Assembly: GCA_006386115.1 (NCBI GenBank)
Contig: VFIW01000019.1
Location: 372,001 to 436,000 of the forward strand
From: Globisporangium splendens
Lineage: Eukaryota > Oomycota > Peronosporomycetes > Pythiales > Pythiaceae
Length of the DNA stretch: 64,000 nt
Reading direction: 5' to 3'
Shown here: positions 33,916 to 46,593 of the stretch, one piece after another
How the letters are laid out: each line of letters begins with the position of its first letter
How positions within the stretch are numbered: the first letter of the stretch is position 1
Notes under the pieces: model-generated
Seen by the model: only the letters and a program-made list of their open reading frames with translations
The model's database searches: none
What the model was told of the DNA's origin: nothing
Translations under genes and position numbers: made by a program

Positions 33916-36900
33916 TTACTGAGTTGCCTTCGAAATCGTGCTTTCTTTCTTTGTTGGTGTTGTCTGATGAATTGATGTCGTCGGTGGCTCAGCTAGTGTT
34001 GGTAATGGGGAAGCAGAGCCAGTGGAGCCACGTCTAACGATTCCACTCTGGGTCATTTCAAGCGGAAAAACCGAGCTCAGCTTTCTGATTGTGCCACTTT
34101 GAATGGCGTCCATCAATTTCTGTTGGCCCTTGACCATCGCAGTTTTCATCTCTGTTTGTTGCTCGTCCAGACTGAAGTTTCCCAGCAGAATCGCGAGCAA
34201 TAGATTCAGGATAATGATGTTTCCGATTACCATCACCGCCAAAAAATACAGCAGTGCTCCCCATCCGATCGAGTGAACGCCATCGTACATAACAAAATTC
34301 CAGCTTTCTTCGGTGAGACACTGGAACACGGTAGTGAATGCTGCTAGCGTGTCGTCAAAATTTGAACGCCTGATAGTATACGGGTTTTCAGGCGTCCAAG
34401 GTGCGTGCGGAGGGATTGCGCTGTTGTACACATGCGGCTGCCATTCGACCGGGTCATCGTCCGCATTGAATCGGTATTTGTTGGCAAAGAATTGCATGCC
34501 GATCAACGCAAAAACGTACATCAAGAGCAGCAAAAGCAGACCAAAATTTGCCACATCGAGAATACTGTTGCCAATCTGTTTCACGAGCAAACATTCACGT
34601 TGTAAGTTTTGTTGTAATCGTGCAGTTTGGAATCTGGTATGTTCTTACCGTCATGAGCAGTTCCTGGAGTGATTTCCATGAGCGTGCAAGCTTCATAATT
34701 CGAAAAAAGTGGAAGCTACGGAGAGCTGATAGCCCCGTGCTGTTTTTCGAATCCGGATCCACGAAATTGAAAAGAAGCTCGACCAGGCTGATGAGTACGA
34801 CCACGCCATCAAACAGATTGTAGTTGTCGGAGCAGTACTCTCTGGGGCCAAGACCGACCACTTTGAGAGCCATTTCGCCGCTGAAAATAATAGTCAGGAC
34901 GACATTCAAATTCTCCGTCACAAGTGTGCGTGCTGGGTCGACTGGATACCCATCCACCGCTAAGCAGACGGTGTTGAGCAAGATGCAAACGACTATGAAA
35001 CCGGTAAAATATCCTTCCTGTAACGCACATTGCAGACGCATTAGTCAAACATGCTCGGATAGATGAATCATAGTCGCATACTTACAGAAACGATCTTTTG
35101 GCATGCTCGTCGTAGTCGCTGAGTAGGATTTTTCTGCTTGACAATTACAATTGTTGTTTTGATCCCATTCCGAAAGTTTGCGCTGAGGTGAGGCATTCTT
35201 CGCTCTTCGAGGCGTCGTGGTTCCAAAGGCGGCATATCTAGTTTGATGGTCGTTTGCGTGTTGGTACTGGATTTCCTTTCTGCAAGAATGAGGTCCCAAT
35301 TGTCAGCTGTTCCATCGTTCACAGCATTAAAGCGCTCCCAAATGACGGCAAACACGAATTGAAGGAGGAAAAAGCACCGATAATGGTAAAAGTCACGACA
35401 TAGAGCGAGGCAAACGTCCAGTTGTGCGCGTCTTGAAACTACAATTGTTGTCAACAGCAGATACATAATGTCAGTGAAGCCGTCTCCCAAAGCTCGCTCA
35501 ACTCAAAACAGCACTTACATTGTACATCGCCACTGTCCATCCCTCGAGCGTGATCGACTGGAAGAGCGTCAAAAGCGCGAATCCAATGTTGTCAAAGCCT
35601 GAAAACTTGTAGTCCCAAGATTCGGAGGACGATAGTTTGCTGAAATCAATAGTCGTATTTGGTGGTATGCTGTACACGGATCCACAATACTCTCCAACTG
35701 CGCAGTTGTATTGCCCGCCACAAAGTCTCCCTTCACCAGCAAGCGGCCAAGTTCCATTTATTGGTTCTGGTGTTTCTCGACATCGATAATGCAGTGCACC
35801 ATTCCAAATCAAGGCTCCCAATATCCCAAACACGGTAAATGCAAAGCCGATAATCACCACCACATTGAACAACGCTGGTAGGGCCGAGAACAGTGCATAT
35901 ATCAGTACCCGCATGCCTCGCAAGTTGCTCAACGTTCGAAGCGGCCGAAGAACTCGAGCAGTTCGTAGGGCTGACACTTTTGGAATACCAGGCAGATCTC
36001 CAATAAAGCCGACCACAACCACAAAGAAGTCAAGCTGATTCCAATAGCTTCGCAAATACGCTCCACGCCCAAGCACGAATCCCATCGCCATAATCTTCAT
36101 GACACACTCAGCGAAAAAAATCCAGGAGAAAATTGTCTCGGACTTCTCTACAATGGTGTTCCTCAAGCTCGGGCAATAGGCTCCATATGCGTCAGTGATC
36201 GAGCCTGGATCTTGATAATCGCGGAATGCAAGAATGATGAAGTTTGCCACGATGCACAACAGAATAAACCGGTCAAACCATTTCCACTCGACAATCCAGA
36301 CGAGGTAATAGCGAAGAGGATTTTTCGTGTTCAGGAGGAACAACGAATTGTTGGCAAATCGCCACTTGTGGCCATGAACGTCAAAATTGTAGGTCAAAAG
36401 TCCCAGCTCTCGAACACCATCCATGAACTCCATCAAAGAAAGTTCCCCGCTCCGGTTTTGATCCAGTTTCCTGAATATTTTCTCGATTGCTTTGTCATAC
36501 CTCGCAGACCTATCACACACACACACAAAAACGAGCATCTCATGAATACGGTAGGTTGCTGCAGGTCAGTGCGCATCACTTACTTTTTTGCCTCGAGCAT
36601 CACCAACTGAATCAATCTCGTTTCTATCAGTGTCAAAGATTCGGCTTCGCCATTCTCCTTCTTCTGTAATTCGAGGAGATCGCAGGTGTATTTGCAAAAC
36701 TCCTGGTAGTCGATCGTTCCGCCTCCATCCGAGTCAAACGTGGCCCACAACTGCTTGAGCTTGTCGGTCTCTATGTCAATATCAATTCCAGCAAACATTA
36801 AGACGCTGGAAACCCTCCGCCGCACACCCTCTGTGATGTGAAGCAGCGTAGGCTCCGCGCGAAAAAATGGTTCCGATAAGCCCCTCCGTGACGATCCTCT

Positions 36901-37227
36901 CACGTAGTCGACGTTGTTCTTTGATAAACTCGGCCCCAGTCGCGGCGGCACTGGGCTTGTCTCCACCGCCTCGCTGAGTTTGTTCGTGGAAATGGAGGCG
37001 TCGGTTTTCTTGAACCTCGGCGGCAGAGGCGCGGTGGATCTGCTGTTGCCACTTGCTTCGGGGACGGATGACATGCTTATTGGTGGCATCTGGACCGGTA
37101 CTACGATGGCTGGAAGCAACCGACGGAACGACGACAGCGAGTTTGTTCGCTTGAGCTCGGGCCTGGGTTGGTTCGTAGTGGCGTTGGCCGGAGCCGTCGC
37201 CTCGTTCGGGTCTCGGTCTTTGTCCAT
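33916..37227 (-). CDS. Voltage-gated Ca2+ channel, N-terminus and domains I-II
   Basis: Exons 36584-37227, 35519-36509, 35086-35438, 34649-35017 and 33916-34575 encode the first half of the channel. Two EF hands come first (WATFDSDGGGTIDYQEF and FRKLDQNRSGELSLMEF, split by intron 1). Repeat I has S4 SALRTARVLRPLRTLSNL and pore LFQSITLEGWTVAMYN. Repeat II has S4-S5 SALRSFHFFRIMKLARSWKS and pore FQCLTEESWNFVMYD. With repeats III and IV the filter reads E-E-E-E, the calcium-channel pattern. Two breaks occur. Exon 3 is 353 nt although both flanking junctions are phase 0, and the S6 helix needs one extra T in the T5 run near 35372. After repeat II the frame closes at TAA (33916-33918), seven bases before the ATG that opens repeats III-IV in another frame. 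Either the gene is decaying or the sequence has indel errors. Confidence 0.8.
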
Positions 37228-37567
37228 AGTACATAGTCAAGGTGAATGCGGCAAGGACTGGTCCCGGCGTGTGTGCATTCCACGTATACTGCCTCCCAGC
37301 GCGACTGAATTGAATGCCGCCAGCTTCCAACGATACACAGCGGAGCGGGAAAGCGCGCTATTTATTGCGCTCGCGCTCGATTGCTTTGCCCTGCGTGCTT
37401 AAATAGACGAGTTGCATCACATGCAGACACTTGTTTTACGTAACCCCACGCGACTGTGCGCGGCGTCTGCCCCATCGCGCCTGGATGCGCGGCGAAAAAA
37501 CGATTTCGCAGTGTCAGTCATCGCAAAATAGATCACTGTAAATAGGACACTCACCAGCCATGTGAAG
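37228..37567. promoter_or_regulatory. Upstream region of the channel gene
   Basis: Contains the channel 5' leader and probably its promoter. No clear initiator match was found. Confidence 0.35.
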
Positions 37568-37729
37568 CTATTTCCGATCTCCATTTGCATCCACTTTGCT
37601 CGCCAACTCGTATCCTTCTGCCGGCTTGTACGCACTTGGCTCAGGAAGCTTGGGACGATGACTCCACAACCACACAGGTACACACTCACACGGTGACCAC
37701 ATGCACGCGCATTGCGGAAGGAAGCCCAT
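37568..37729 (-). CDS. Possible 53-aa small protein
   Basis: An ATG-initiated ORF of 53 codons has a cysteine- and tryptophan-rich N-terminal part (CACMWSPCECVPVWLW). Its C-terminal half looks protein-like (RPKLPEPSAYKPAEGYELAS, then KVDANGDRK). No family is recognised. It lies in the divergent interval between the channel and the CTC1-like gene. The C-terminal half could instead be the last exon of a spliced small gene. Weakly supported. Confidence 0.25.
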   Translation of the reverse strand: MGFLPQCACMWSPCECVPVWLWSHRPKLPEPSAYKPAEGYELASKVDANGDRK

Positions 37730-37890
37730 GCCGCTGATATTAGTGCGCGATCGCCGCCTTCTCCCGCATTTGTTGTGGCACTCACCGAGTTGAACTTGAG
37801 TGCAACTTCAGTTAGAGGACCGTCTATTAATATGCTAGTGCACGGTACTTCTATTGTCAACTGCAAAATCATTGCTGCATTTTGTGTGGC

Positions 37891-40800
37891 ATGTGGCGCA
37901 AGAACGTGAAGCGGCAATTGCAGCAGGAACAGCAGCGATGGTACGCGCGCGGGTCTGCTGCCTATCTAACTGCATTTCCATATCCTGTAACTACGTGAAT
38001 GTGTAGGTGTATTGCGCCATGTACTGAGCTCATGATGTGTGCTTGTGTGTATTGTTTCTGTTTTTCTCTTGCTGTCTGGTGACCGTTGAAGGGTGAACGC
38101 GCAATCTGCCGATACAACCCAGAGCGGACACGACTCGGACAACGAAGCCGCCAGATTGCACCAACTGTCGATCAGTCGGCTCTTGCGAAATGTATTAGCA
38201 GATCGAGATGATGGCGTTGCGCGTGAGCTTCGTGAACGTTGGAAGGTGGAACGAGTGGAGTTGCATCCGAACGTTGCACTTCAACTGCCTGACACCTCTG
38301 AGCGACATGGAAGAAAGCGAACACGTCGCGATGGTTTATTACCAACTGCTGCAAGTGGCGAAAGCGTATGTAAACAAGCTCTGTATGCGTCGCGCAATGT
38401 GTGGCTCATTGGTTTTCTTCGATTTCCTGATGAAGCGAGTACAGTGAACAATGGACTCCATTTGTGCGACGCGAATGCGCACGTCCACGCACTGCTTTTG
38501 GAACCAAGACCGGAGTGCATCGGCCAGCTTGTGCTGATAAAGAAGTGGACGCTGGTAGATACAGACGCGGATGCCATGCGTATGAGATCCGACCGTTTCT
38601 TCCTGGAAGTCCATGATCACCCGATTATCCTGCGCCAATCCGACACTGTGACAGAGCCACCATCACTGACAGAGGTCATGCAGCTGCTTGTGATCCACTA
38701 TCCAAAGCAAGAACCTCCATTGTACACTGGAGCAAGGTCGTGGCGCGCTGTGGTGGATGAAGAGCTGTCAAATGGATCAGCATCGTCAGCGATACCATTG
38801 CAAGCGAAAGGGAAGTCCAAGAAGAAAAAAGTTTATGCTGTTTATGGCCGTCTGGTGTGTGTGAGTCCAGTCTCGAATCAGTGTGATCGCTCCAGTTGTC
38901 ACTACCTCGTTGAAGTCGAGTATCTCGAGGCAACGGCTCGAGTCCAAAGCGTTGTCAACATCATGTTCGCGGGAGCACAGCACCTTCGATGGCGGGTTTT
39001 CCTGCAGCCTGGTCGGCAGGTATTGATCACAGATTTGATCAAAGTATTTTCTCGCGAGTGTGGCATATTTTTGCTGCAGACAACGACCGTGGATCAAGCA
39101 AAGAGCGACCGAACCCAACTTGGGACAGAGGTGTTCGTGTGGCACGACGGCGACGTTAATATGCAGTCAATACTTCACCAAGCCTTTTCACCGACCGAAC
39201 CCCAATCAGCCGCGCCGTCCGATCACAACTTCCATTGCGAAGGAGTTGCCGCTGGAATCACATGGAACGATTGCCTCGAGCTTCATGGTGACCCTGGTTT
39301 CGTGATTTGTTTATTTCACTTCCCAGGTGTTGATCTGGAGAAAATTCGTCGCGGGGCTACCGTTCGAATCCTCAACGCGCATGTGATCCGTTGGCCGCAT
39401 CCAGTTGGGGGAAAGATCGTTCTTGGGTTATGCTCGAGAAGTCATTTTTCGATCACTGGACACGCAGATTTGTCTGGAGCGTGCTTGAAATTGCCATCGT
39501 TTATAAGCTCGAGGAGTCGATCGCCGAACAAGAGGCTCAGTTGTTTTGGAGATCGCCATACGCAGTCTGTCACATTGTCCGTCCAGTTATTTGAACTTTT
39601 TGAAGCCCTTGTAAGCAAGTTTTCGTTTGGAGCAAGTTCGTCGGTATCAAGCATTTGTTCGCCTGGAATATCGTTTCCGCATGTGAGAAGACGCGAGGCA
39701 TTGCGGATCGTCACGGAAGCCTTAGACATTGATATGAACAATGCACAAGGCAAAAATCTAACGCTCGGCAGCCGGTTTTTAAACACGCACCAAGATGGAA
39801 CTCCAAATTGCTCAAGCGTTGAATACTCACCAGACACCAAGGCACTACGGCATGAGCATTTTGCCACGATCAAAGAACTTCAAAAATGGGTGAAATCGCG
39901 GATTGTTGCAGCTACTGAAGACAAAACTACGGAATTGGAATTCTCTGGTGTGCACGCCGTTCCTGAAGATTTGAAATGGTGTTTGCTTCTTGGATGCATC
40001 AGGGGGAACATCCACAGTGGCGACTTGGAAATATGTGATCGTACTGGCTCGCTCCCTCTCTGCATTCGCAACGGGTCTCAGACACAAAATCTACATCTTG
40101 AAAGCCACAAGTGCTTATACTTGATCCGACAGTTTGAACTTCGTGTCGAAAGTTGTGCCGATCCTGCCGGGATGCGTCAAGATGCCGACGATCGGTTGTT
40201 GCTGTGTACTGTGGTGTGCTCTGTAAGCGACATTGTGATCATCCCTATGGACGGCTCTGTCACCGCGATCCATTCGCCAAACGAAGCTGTTGACAACCTG
40301 AGTGTCCTTATAACGGATGTGGGCTCGGTGAACCAGTCGTCAGTCGCGTCACGACCGTCGCAACCAGTGTATCGCCATGTGCGTGGCATTGCTCTTCCTT
40401 TTGGATCACGGAATGGTGCGAATGAAATTGTTGAACAAGCTCCTAATCGTGTGGAGCTCTTGATTAGTTCAGACTGCCCTCACTGGTATGTCGAGAAGTA
40501 CGGGTTTTACAAGATTACAGGAGCAATCCTTGATGGCGACCAGTCAGCGAATCCAGATCAGCCGCCTTCAGCACCTACGACGGCTGAAGAACGAAGCATC
40601 ATGCTGGCGACGACATTGCTGACCAAACTGTGCACGGACAAAAAGCTGAAAGCGATCTGTTTCGAGGATGTGGTCGATTTCGTTCATGAATTTGATTCAC
40701 CAGCACTGGGGATGCGCAGTCCTGCGTTGAAGCTCTATCGAATCGAAGGGAGCAGCCGAATACACCCTTTGGCTATCGAAGTGAAGCAGAATGCGCACTT

Positions 40801-42352
40801 GTGTCGGCACGATCATGAAAGGTGTGTCCGGCCACATGTGGATCAGAAGGGATTTCTCGATTTGTCAAGACCGTGGCAGACTTCAAGGCGATTTGACTCA
40901 AGCCACCACCGCTTGAATAGCCACTTGCTTGATCTTGCGCGCGAGAAAGTTCAAGTTCGGTTCCAGACACTGATACTTTGCAGCTTGGTGCAGTATTTCG
41001 CTCAACAGACTGAACGTGTCGTTCACGTGAAAGATCTCATGTGTCACTCTCGTTCAGAGGATCAGCAGCAAGAGCGTGCCGATAAAGAAGAGAAGAAATC
41101 CGCAAGCAATGGCTCAATCAACAGGATTGAGCACCAGGATATCCATAAGAAAAGGTTGATCTCCATTATTGGTGTCATTACTGACAGGAGATATTATTGG
41201 GTGGAAAAATCGCACAATTCCATGAACCACTCCACTACGAGCCTTGACGCATCAGGAAAGCGAACTTTGCAAGATGCATTCACTGAAAGTCAGCCCGAGA
41301 GAAGCAAGACTCACGACTTGATGTGCAGGTATCGAGTACGAAGTCTGTTTTCCGTTGATGCGATCGAGATTGTCGTCAACCTGTCCAGGTTTGGTGCACA
41401 GCCAAGCATTCAAACGCAATCCATTGTCGAATTCTCCAAATTGCTGGGGTTTATCGCCCGATCGACCTACAAAGTGTACATGACTTGGGGAAATTCCACG
41501 AGTGTTCGTGAGCTCAGACGCGCTTCGGATGCGTGTGAGATTCCAAGTGATGCACAGCTACATGGTGCCATGCAAACGTCTCGTCTGAATGATTTGTATC
41601 ACTCTCACTCGATCGATCGTGCGCTGCATAAGTGGGTCGTTCGAGTCGTGTATGTGAGCTATGTGGTGCTCAAGCGCAAGTGCCGGACGTGCCATCAGGT
41701 GTTGCAGCTCGAGAAGCATCGAGCGAGTTGGGTGCATCAGACCACACTACCCAGCAAGAAACCGCACAAATGCTCGTGGCACCAAGTGCAGCAGAAAGAC
41801 CCTCGCTTCAGAGAGCTCACGTCTGCAAGTTTGAGCATGCGGTGTATCATTGACGATGGCTCAGCGCAGGCCGAGCTCTTTCTGGAGAATGATGTGGCGT
41901 GGGAGCTGCTGGCGTGCAGCGCAGGGTCAAAGCGGCGGTTTGAGGACATGGTCAGCAGCAACACGAGTGAACTGAGCTATTTCACGGGGCAGTCTGTGGC
42001 CAGTTTGTTTTCGCCGTCTCGTGTCAAAGACGACGAGTATTACCGCAACGAATTTCGAAGCATGATCGTGCATGCGATGCAGAGCTTACGCCAAGTCGTC
42101 GTGTTTGGACAGCGCTTTTATACAAGCCCACCGCACAAGCATCAACAGAATAGAAATCGCATGAGCAGTGGAAATGGCGCACCCGAGCGCGAGGTCGTGT
42201 CGGTGTTGACGTTCGGCAAGGACATCCAAATCACCACCAAGACGGTGGCCAATGCGCAGCTCGAGGCACGCCGCGTGGACACGTTGCACGTGAAGAGCGA
42301 GCTCCGACAGCGGCTTGCGAGTTTGATTAAAAACCGTCCACCTTCTTCCTGA
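37891..42352 (+). CDS. Large OB-fold protein, CTC1-like (CST telomere complex)
   Basis: Two exons (37891-37940, 38092-42352) give a 1,436-aa protein. The start MWRKNVKRQLQQEQQRW crosses the intron in phase. The N-terminal part has OB-fold-like segments (NVWLIGFLRF, IGQLVLIKKWTLV). A middle region resembles the nucleic-acid-binding barrels of CTC1/RPA-type proteins. The C-terminal region has CRTCHQVL and KPHKCSWH, a possible four-ligand zinc site, followed by MRCIIDDGSAQAELFL, a typical OB strand pair. Size and layout suit CTC1, the large subunit of the CTC1-STN1-TEN1 complex that binds single-stranded telomeric DNA and assists lagging-strand fill-in. This assignment rests on architecture and not on a decisive motif; another OB-fold repair protein is the main alternative. 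Confidence 0.55.
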
Positions 42353-43292
42353 GCATGCATGCCCCGTGCTGTATCAGCGCTCGTGTTGCGGCTGTTGTCC
42401 AAGGACGTGTGATGTGCGACAATCACAGCGTCGGGATCAGATGTCGGGGTTGCAGTGGACGCAATGTTTCGTCGCCACTGGGACAAGTGCTCACGCTCAC
42501 GCTCGCTCTCTCATGCCATCTTTCGATGCAGCAGGAGCAGCAATGGATAGTTGACGGCGGCGACAGTTGGCGCTCAAAGAGAGAGAGATCGCACCATGTG
42601 CTTGCGCGTTGATGATGACGAGATGGATCGTAACAATAGTGATGCCACCGGATCAATCGGCGTATTACGCGCTCGCGGCAACGTTCCCTCCCTCTCCTGC
42701 GAGCCATATGCTTGGAATCCATTCGGCACTTTATGAGATTCTTTCGCGTTGTATCAGGTGGATTGTGAATCAGTAAACTCGCCCATCACCCAATCACGGC
42801 ATCCTCATTGGCCAAAACTAACCCATCAACTCCAAGTATTTCACCAATCATCACCTCTCATCTATTCTAATGCGAATATGATTGGTAGAAATCTCGTCCT
42901 ACAACGTTCAAAAAGACTGGTCGCAGGTCTTTTGCCTTTGATCCAACCACTTGGGAGAACTAGGGTAACGTGAGAGTGATGATCGTTGAGATTTCTTTCT
43001 TTTTCGAATCCCGAGTATACTGACTTGAGTATACTGGCAAGCGATCATTTCTTTTGGCTCAGAGCGCAACTCGGAGCCAACAGAAAGAAAGGGAACCCCG
43101 CGCAAAGCAAACGGCAACAAAAGGGAAACGAAGCGCCATCTACAAGACGGAAGATTGGATATTCCCAGGTGTGTGTAGACGCACAGAGAAAGAGGACGCG
43201 CGAATAAGACGAGAAAGAGAGAGAGCCCTTTCCTTATTTGCCGCCTTTCCTGCTCATAAAGAGCCATAAAGAGAGCGGACTGTGGGTACGAA
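42353..43292. other. Intergenic, no gene recognised
   Basis: 0.9 kb with short ORFs only. The last 300 bases are purine-rich (AGAAAGAGA) and should contain the promoter and leader of the MED15-like gene. Confidence 0.5.
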
Positions 43293-46162
43293 ATGGAGAG
43301 CGCGAAGGAGAACGCGACGACGACGCCCGATGTGAACACTGCGGGGATGAGTGGCGGAACGCAGACGACGAGTGGAGATGCAGGCGCGACAGCGAGTCAG
43401 AATGTGAACCAGCAGCAGGCAGCTCAACCGCCTGCGCCGCAGCAACAGCAGCAAATGTATGCGGCTCATGCTGCTGCTGCAGGTACGATGGCGAAGGTGA
43501 ATGCGCGCGGTGGCGCTGCTGCTGGTGATGGAGGTGCGAGGAAGGGGAAAGCGGCTGCTGGCGCGAAGAAAAACGCGAAGGCTAATGATGCGACAGGGAT
43601 TGGTGTGCCGAAAAAGCCGAGTCCAAGAGCGCGCACCCCGAAAGCGAGCAAAGCTGCAACCGATGGAGGCGACGCAGGCGCGGGAAAGAAGAAGATGACT
43701 GCTGCCGAAAAGAAAAGAGCAGCAGCTGCTGCTGCAGTTGCAGCGCAGAACACTGCTGAACCAACCCAGCCAGCGAACGGTAATGTGCATTTGTGTTGAC
43801 TCTGATTGATTGTCGTACTTATTCTCACGTATGTTTTCTCGTTTCCATCGAGCAGAAAAGCGAGATAATCCTACAGCGACGGGACCGACAGCACTAGGCA
43901 ATGGAGGCCAGATGAATGCTACCAACAGCAGTTCTGAACTACTTCCTGTACACGACAACGAATTGCGAAAGTCGTATTTGCAGCAAGTGTACGTCCCATC
44001 CTCTTGCATGAATTTGACTTTTACACATCAGGCAGACTCTGATCTTTGGTTCGTTGATCTCATAGTTACCGCCAGCTGCTCGCCACTCATCGCAATCAAG
44101 ATGACAATACCATTCGACAAGTTGCCACCAATGTTGAGATGGAAGTGTGCAAGAAAGCAACGTCGAGGGTAAGCCTGCTTCTGTCTAAGTTTTACGGTGA
44201 TCTTACTCTTATGGAAACGAAACTGACTGTACCTTGTCGATTACAAATATGCAGAGTGAATACATTGCTACTCTTAATTATGAGATCAACAAGCTCATGC
44301 AAAAAGAGCTCGCAAGTGGAGGTCCTGCTGCAGGAAACGCCGCTTTCAGCAACGCAAATGCTCAAGCGCCAGGAGCGAACTTCGGTGGATATCGAAACAG
44401 CGAGAGTGCATCTACACCTGCACCCGGGACGGCACCTGGTAAAAACTCGACCTCACAAGCCCGACCGTCGGGTTATGCTGGGAGCCAAAATCAAGACTAC
44501 ATGCGAGGGCAAGCTCATACTCAAGGACAGGGAGTGCCACCAACCCAGAGTTCGGAGGGATCGTTTATGCAGTCTTTACTGTCGGATCAAAATCCTGCCT
44601 CAACATATGCGCAAAGCAAAGGGCATCTGCAAACTGGAACTCCAGTATACACTTCTATGGGTGCAACAAGTCAGCATGGAGGCCAGCCGAGCGCAAACCG
44701 TGGATACGCACAGAATGCGCAAGGACGACCTCAAACCCCGACGAACATCCACATGCATCAGGCGTACCAGCAGCAACAGCAGCGTCAGTCCCGACCTCTA
44801 TCCCCAGGAGCCACACTCGCAGAGTTTGCTGCCCAGGTGCAGCATTTCGACAAGAACGCTCTGATTGAGCTTCTCTGGAACCAGCGAAACTCACTTATTC
44901 AGTGGCAGCGTCGAGCAGCTCAGCTGGAGGCAGCATTCAATGCTCGATACAACTCGGGGTCTCCTGCAGTATCCTCCCCGTATTACAACACTACCCCAAC
45001 AGGAATGCAGTCGTATGGATCAAGTGTCTCCCCAGCAGTCAGCGCGGAGGCGGAGCTTCAACGGGCCAATGGGAGAAGGAATGGCCGTATGGCACACCAG
45101 CAACACCAATACCCCGGTCAGCAGTCACCGTATGCAGGCGGCGGAAATACAGGGAGCCCAATGTCTGCCACCGGTGGTGGAATGGGGACCCCTGTTAGCC
45201 CAATGATGTACTGGGAGAAGGTGCGCAATCTGAAAAGCGCGTATTCGCAAGATCTGTACCTTGCACACCGAGCTCTCTCGCAACACAACGCCCCACCAAA
45301 CTCCACTCAGAGTATTAAGGCTGAAACTGTTAAGCATAACATTACATTGGCTGTGAATGTGCTGAACGAGCCTCCGAAGAATATCCAGCCAAGGCCATTC
45401 GAAGTGCTGACATCAATCGAGCGGTTCATTCAAAACACAATCATTCCAATTGTGCAGAAAGTCGGGTTTGGAATGAGTTATCAGCAGTCCGACAATCCAG
45501 GAGCTGGGCCGCCCCCGAACTATCCAACAAGTGCACAAAATCCTAGCACTAGTACGAGTTACTCTTACACGGCTGGCATGGGAGTTCCGTCGATGCCGGG
45601 TAATGGGAAGTTCAACCAAGGCAACGTTATGCAACAAGGAAACAGTGCGCCAGCACAGGTCGCTGCTCAAGATAGCAATCCAAGTGCTGCTGGTAGCAGT
45701 GGGATGAAAACAAAGTCTGAACAGGTCGGCTCTCAGCGAATGCCGCCGCAATCGAATGCTCGGGCGAAACCAGGTAACGCTGAAGGAAGATCTACTGCTA
45801 AGAAAGGGAGCAAGGCAAAAGAAGCAAAATCTGCCGCCGCTCCTCCAAGCTCTCACCGCAGCATCTCAGACGGGCATCAGTCTCCTTTCGGCGCCGGGTT
45901 GAATGCTATAGACAAGATGTCGACTCCAACTGTGTCGCCCTCTGACAATCGGATGATGGCACCAGCTGAAGACTCAGTGAAATCGATCGCAAGTGATGCA
46001 GCGAACAAGAGTATGACAGATAATGCGGATGACGATGCGCTGAACGATTTCTCGGACTTTCCTGAGCTCGACTTCGACGAGGAAATGCCGTCGATGAAGG
46101 TCCAGTTCAACAAAGAGAACAACTCGTACAACACGAAGAAGCGCTCCGTCGAAGATGTTTGA
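43293..46162 (+). CDS. MED15: Mediator tail subunit MED15-like, KIX-domain protein
   Basis: Four exons (43293-43779, 43856-43986, 44076-44168, 44255-46162) join in phase to 872 aa. Exon 1 encodes an Ala/Gln/Lys-rich disordered region. Exons 2-4 assemble a KIX-type three-helix domain: ELRKSYLQQ, then LLATHRNQDDNTIRQVATNV, EMEVCKKATSR and SEYIATLNYEINKL. This matches the pattern R..(L)..L, IE..V...A.S..EY of MED15. A long Gln/Pro/Gly-rich stretch follows. The C-terminal region has YWEKVRNLKSAYSQDLYLA and RPFEVLTSIERFIQNTI, resembling the MED15 C-terminal Mediator-association domain, and the protein ends with an acidic FSDFPELDFDEEM segment. Role: nuclear coactivator linking activators to RNA polymerase II. 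MED15 family is likely from the KIX domain and layout. Confidence 0.65.
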
Positions 46163-46593
46163 CCCCGCCCAGTCCAGTTAAGCCACGCTGGGGGTATTCG
46201 ATGTATATAATGGTGCGTTGCGTCTGTCTTACTGGAGCTTCCTATAGCTCTCAACTACATGGTGAAGGAGTGACAGCATATTTGAGATAGATTTTTAAAC
46301 TCGTTAGTGCTATTATTTATTTCATCAAGAGGCGTCGACGCTCGCTCAACAGGTACGAAGCCCCCTGCCTCGAGCCAAGCGACTTTGGCGCTTCCCAATA
46401 GCTCTTGATTTTTAACTCATTCAGTAAATATGTGCTACGTCTTTTTTTCTTCGTTTGGATCGCCTTCGTGGCGAAAGAAAAGGCTCAAGACACCGACGAG
46501 TGTCCTGTGAACGTGTCGACCTGCTGTGCGTGAGTGGAAAGAGAAATATGAACTGCCTGTCGAGTTCATGGCGCTGATTTTGGTGCATATACC
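46163..46593. other. Convergent intergenic region
   Basis: Shared 3' flank of the MED15-like gene (plus) and poly(A) polymerase (minus). AT-rich stretches suit polyadenylation signals. No ORF of note. Confidence 0.5.

Noticed and set aside
36510..36530. (CA)n run as a possible CRISPR-like or regulatory repeat
   Set aside because: Simple microsatellite inside channel intron 1; no spacers or repeat structure.
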